DNA of 64,000 nt from Poronia punctata (Eukaryota; Ascomycota; Sordariomycetes; Xylariales; Xylariaceae), in contig MU401487.1 of NCBI GenBank assembly GCA_022579005.1, forward strand, positions 1 through 64,000, written 5' to 3'. A model generated the notes under the pieces. It had not been told where the DNA came from. It searched no databases and saw only the letters and a program-made list of their open reading frames with translations. The translations under genes were made by a program, and so were the position numbers. Each line of letters begins with the position of its first letter. Positions within the stretch are counted from its first letter, which is position 1. Below, piece after piece: positions 60,911 through 64,000 of the stretch.

Positions 60911-62284
60911 AATTTACTATATAGTTAGTAATGTTTTGTTTTAAATTTTAAGCGGATTTAGCATAAATTAATATATTTTTAAATATTTTTCTTTATATTT
61001 TTTTAATAAAATTTTTGTTTTATTAAATTAATTATTTATAATACTTTAAAATAACTTATAATTAGATTATTATAATAAAGTTAAATTAATTAAAAATAAA
61101 TTAATTTTTTAAATAAAATATATACTTAATTTTAAAAATATACTAAATTATATTGTATGTTTTATAGTTTTTTTATATTTTCTTTAGCTTAAATTTGTTT
61201 GTAAATATTTTTACTTTTAAAATCTTATTTTTATATTTATTAAATTAATTTTTATAAAGATTAAAATAGCTTATTTGTTTATATGTTTTTTTTAGCTAAT
61301 ATGTTTTTAGCTATTTTTTAAAATACTAATTATATAATAATAAACTAAATCTTATTTAATTTAATTACGCATAGGCAATTTGCTAACATATAAAGCTATT
61401 TTTTTTAAATAGTAGTATTAGCTACTGCTAATTTCCTTTTAATTATAGGAAGTAGGTTACTATTAATGTGCGTATTATTAAAGTAATTAAGCTTTTGTAA
61501 AAAGAAATTAGCTTTATTTTGCTTGCTTTCTTTATACTTTATTATAAAGTTATAAAGTACTAAAAATAAATACTATTTAGCTTGTTAACTATTTAGTTTA
61601 GCTGTTTTTATAAATAACTAAAAGTTGCTATAATTAAATAATACTTTAATAAGTATTGTACTACTTTATAAGTAATGCTGCTAATGCTTAAAATAAGCAA
61701 TAATTGTAAGCATTTTTTAATTAAGTATGTTGTACTTTAATTTTAGTTTATTAAACTTTTAAAAATAAAATAAAATAGGTTTTTATTAACTTTAATTATT
61801 ATACTGCAAAAGTGTTTTTATAAATGCAACCTTAAATGTATTAGTTTTTATTTTTATTAGCTTTTTAAAATTAAAATAAACTAAAAGTGTAGCTTTAATA
61901 AAAGCTTTTTTTAATTATTTAAAAGCTTTTTGCTAATAAATATTAAAGGTTATTTAGCTATTTTTTACTTCTTTTTTAGTGCTACTTATTATTTAATATA
62001 AAGGCCTTAAAATATAAAAAAATCTTTTAATAAAGCGTTAATAAAAGTTGCAAAACCTTAAAAATTATTATATTTGCTTGCAGGTTTTTAAAATAAGCTA
62101 TTTAAAGATAGTTTTAATCTTTATAAGATTTATTTTAACACCTTTATTTAAAATTACGTATTTTAAAAATTCTAATTTTCTTTAGTAAAATTAATATTTA
62201 AACGCTTTAGCATATAAGTTTGCTTTTTGCAGCTTTTTAATAATAGTTTAAATATGTTCTTTATATAATTTTATATTTTTTAAA

Positions 62285-62660
62285 AAAATAAGTACATTAT
62301 TTAAATATACTATATAATAAGTATTAAGCACTTTTTTAAGTACTTTTTGTATATAGTTTTAAAAAGTAGCAAAGGCATTTAACAAACTTATTAATATTAT
62401 AAAAAATTTATAATGCTTATATCTTGTTTAAAATATAGTTTTTTATTTATTTCCCTTTTTTATTTATATTTAATAATATATATTTTTTAAATTAATTTTT
62501 AAGAATATCTTTATATTAAATACTTTGTTTAACAACTTTAAAATAAGTAGAAAAGTGTATTAATTTTTTTTTAAAACCTTATTAAGACCTTTGTAGTTAA
62601 TATATAGTTTTAAAGTTTTGTTTTTTTTTAGTATAAAAAAAATAAGTGCTTTTGCTAAGC
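62285..62660 (-). pseudogene. Gypsy reverse transcriptase, degraded but in one frame
   Basis: About 120 codons stay in one minus-strand frame. Readable pieces: LKLYINYKGLNKVLKKN (for LRLCVDYRGLNKVTxKN), FLKINLKNIYY (for FTKLDLRxAYH), ISLLNAFATF (for MPFGLTNAPATF) and IVYLNNVLIF (for YLDDVLI), with catalytic Asp changed to Asn. Stops stand where Trp, Gln or Arg are expected. A secure gypsy RT by motif order and spacing. Confidence 0.88.
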
Positions 62661-64000
62661 TTTTTAATTTTTATATCTTTTTATTTTTTAACATGTTAAC
62701 TATTTATGTTTTTAATGTTTATAACTTATTATAAGCTAAAAAGTAAATTAAATAATAAAAAACAATTATATTTTTTTATAAGTTAATTAATAAATTTCCT
62801 TTATTAGTATAAAGAAGTAAGTTAGCATTGTTAATATTAAAAAACTTAAATAGGTTTTAAAGATCTTTTAAAATAGGCGCAGAACTAAATTAATTTTTTT
62901 TTAATTTTAATTTTTAAATATTTAAAAGTATTAGTTTTAAAACTTAAAAAATTGCTTAGCAATAAACTTTTTCTTTATATTTTTTAGTAAATTAGTAAAG
63001 ATTTACTATATAACAATTTAATTTTTTAAGTTTAAAATATTATTAATTTTTAGCTAAATTTAGTATAATTTTTTTAGAACTTAAAGTTAATTAAGATAGT
63101 AATAAAGGGCTTTTTTTTAATTAATTATCTTTTAAAATTGTAATATATAGTTGCTTAATTATTTGTTTTTGTTTTTTATAATTTTTTAATTTAAATAGTA
63201 CTTAATACGCTTTATATGTTTTTAATAAACTTTGTAATGTATTTTATAATTTAAATATTTTTATTAAAGCAAGTTAAAGTTTATACTTAATTGTAAATAA
63301 ATAACTAATATAGTTGTATTTAGCACAAAAATTTAAATTAGCATGTGTTTAAATTTTTTTATTTAATTTTGTTAATAAAGAAAAAATAGTGCATAAAGTA
63401 TAAAACTGTTATAAAGTAAGTAAAAATATGCCTTAATTTAGCAGCTTAGTTACTTAGCTTTTAACTAAGCCGCCTTATAGTTTTTCTAATTAAATTAAAG
63501 TTCTTTTAAAATAGAAAACATTAATTTATTTGCTTATAGTTTTTTTTTTTTTTTTATTTTTTTATTAAAGGTTATTTTTTAAATCTTTTTTTTATTTTTA
63601 TCTTTTTAACGATTTAGATATTTATTTGTATAATGCCTATTTTTTTTATAAGCATAGCATTAAATCTTTTTTAAAGTAAGGTTTAAATTTTAATTAAAAT
63701 TAAGTAGGATTTGATTTAATTTTGGTCTTTTTTTATGTTAATTTTATTTTTTTAAATCTTGATTTTTAAATAGATATTTATTTTCTTTTAATTTTTAATT
63801 ATTAAGAGGATTACTTTTCTAACTAAAATTAAATCTTTAATTTTGATTTAACTTTAAATTATATAGTTTTTGTTAAAATTTTAAAAAGGTTTTAAAGGTA
63901 GGTTTTTTTTTTTATTATAATTTATTAATTTTTATTTTTTTACTGCTATATTAACTATGTTGACTTTTTTTTGTAGCAATTTGTTGCTATAATAGTTAGT

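Larger units (their letters stand above)
60000..64000 (-). mobile_element. Ty3/gypsy retrotransposon relic, RIP-inactivated, cut by the window edge
   Basis: Read on the minus strand, reverse transcriptase (62.3-62.66 kb) precedes integrase (60.75-60.91 kb), the Ty3/gypsy order. Protease and Gag should lie between 62.7 kb and beyond 64.0 kb; Gag was not recognised. The left limit of 60 kb is approximate. Mutations are overwhelmingly of RIP type, so whole domains stay in one ungapped frame despite stops. Confidence 0.85.

Overview
The window looks like nuclear DNA of a filamentous ascomycete (Pezizomycotina). Genes carry short introns of about 55-260 bases with GT-AG ends. The gene set is typical of that group: a Dam1/DASH subunit, Rho4, elongin C, the lariat debranching enzyme, a Pin4-type RNA-binding protein, a GH11 xylanase and a pirin. 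Gene-bearing DNA alternates sharply with blocks made almost only of A and T. The blocks show the footprint of repeat-induced point mutation (RIP): C-to-T and G-to-A changes, loss of CA and TG dinucleotides, and leftover G/C mostly as AGCT. I cannot fix the genus; a Sordariomycete is my guess.

Layout. 1-11.95 kb is AT-rich: an unassigned part, then a minus-strand Ty1/copia relic whose 3' LTR start (TGTTGGAATA) lies at 5369. 11.95-16.81 kb is a GC-balanced island with a secreted But2-like protein (13.2 kb) and a small cysteine-containing protein (14.8 kb). 16811-25550 is one complete copia-type element with two 228-base LTRs and a GTTGG target duplication; it makes up the whole middle AT block. 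25.55-52.93 kb is the main gene region. 52.93-64.0 kb is AT-rich again, with a plus-strand copia relic (about 53.5-58.0 kb) followed by a minus-strand Ty3/gypsy relic (integrase near 60.8 kb, reverse transcriptase near 62.5 kb) that runs off the right edge.

Main gene region: GH11 xylanase (+), pirin with an odd N-terminal extension (+), DAD1 (+), RHO4 (-), elongin C (+), DBR1 (-), Pin4-like RRM/R3H protein (-), about 8 kb with no convincing gene, and a secreted four-cysteine protein (-) close to the right AT block. The middle genes are conserved housekeeping functions (kinetochore, septation GTPase, ubiquitin ligase, intron lariat turnover, RNA binding). The secreted products lie within about 1-4 kb of an AT block, a layout known from compartmented fungal genomes.

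Exon boundaries were set by hand from splice consensus and conserved family motifs. I found no wholly new system. The most informative items are the RIP gradient across the LTR pair, the unexplained 3.3 kb 3' of the copia pol region, and the pirin with a possible signal/anchor sequence.
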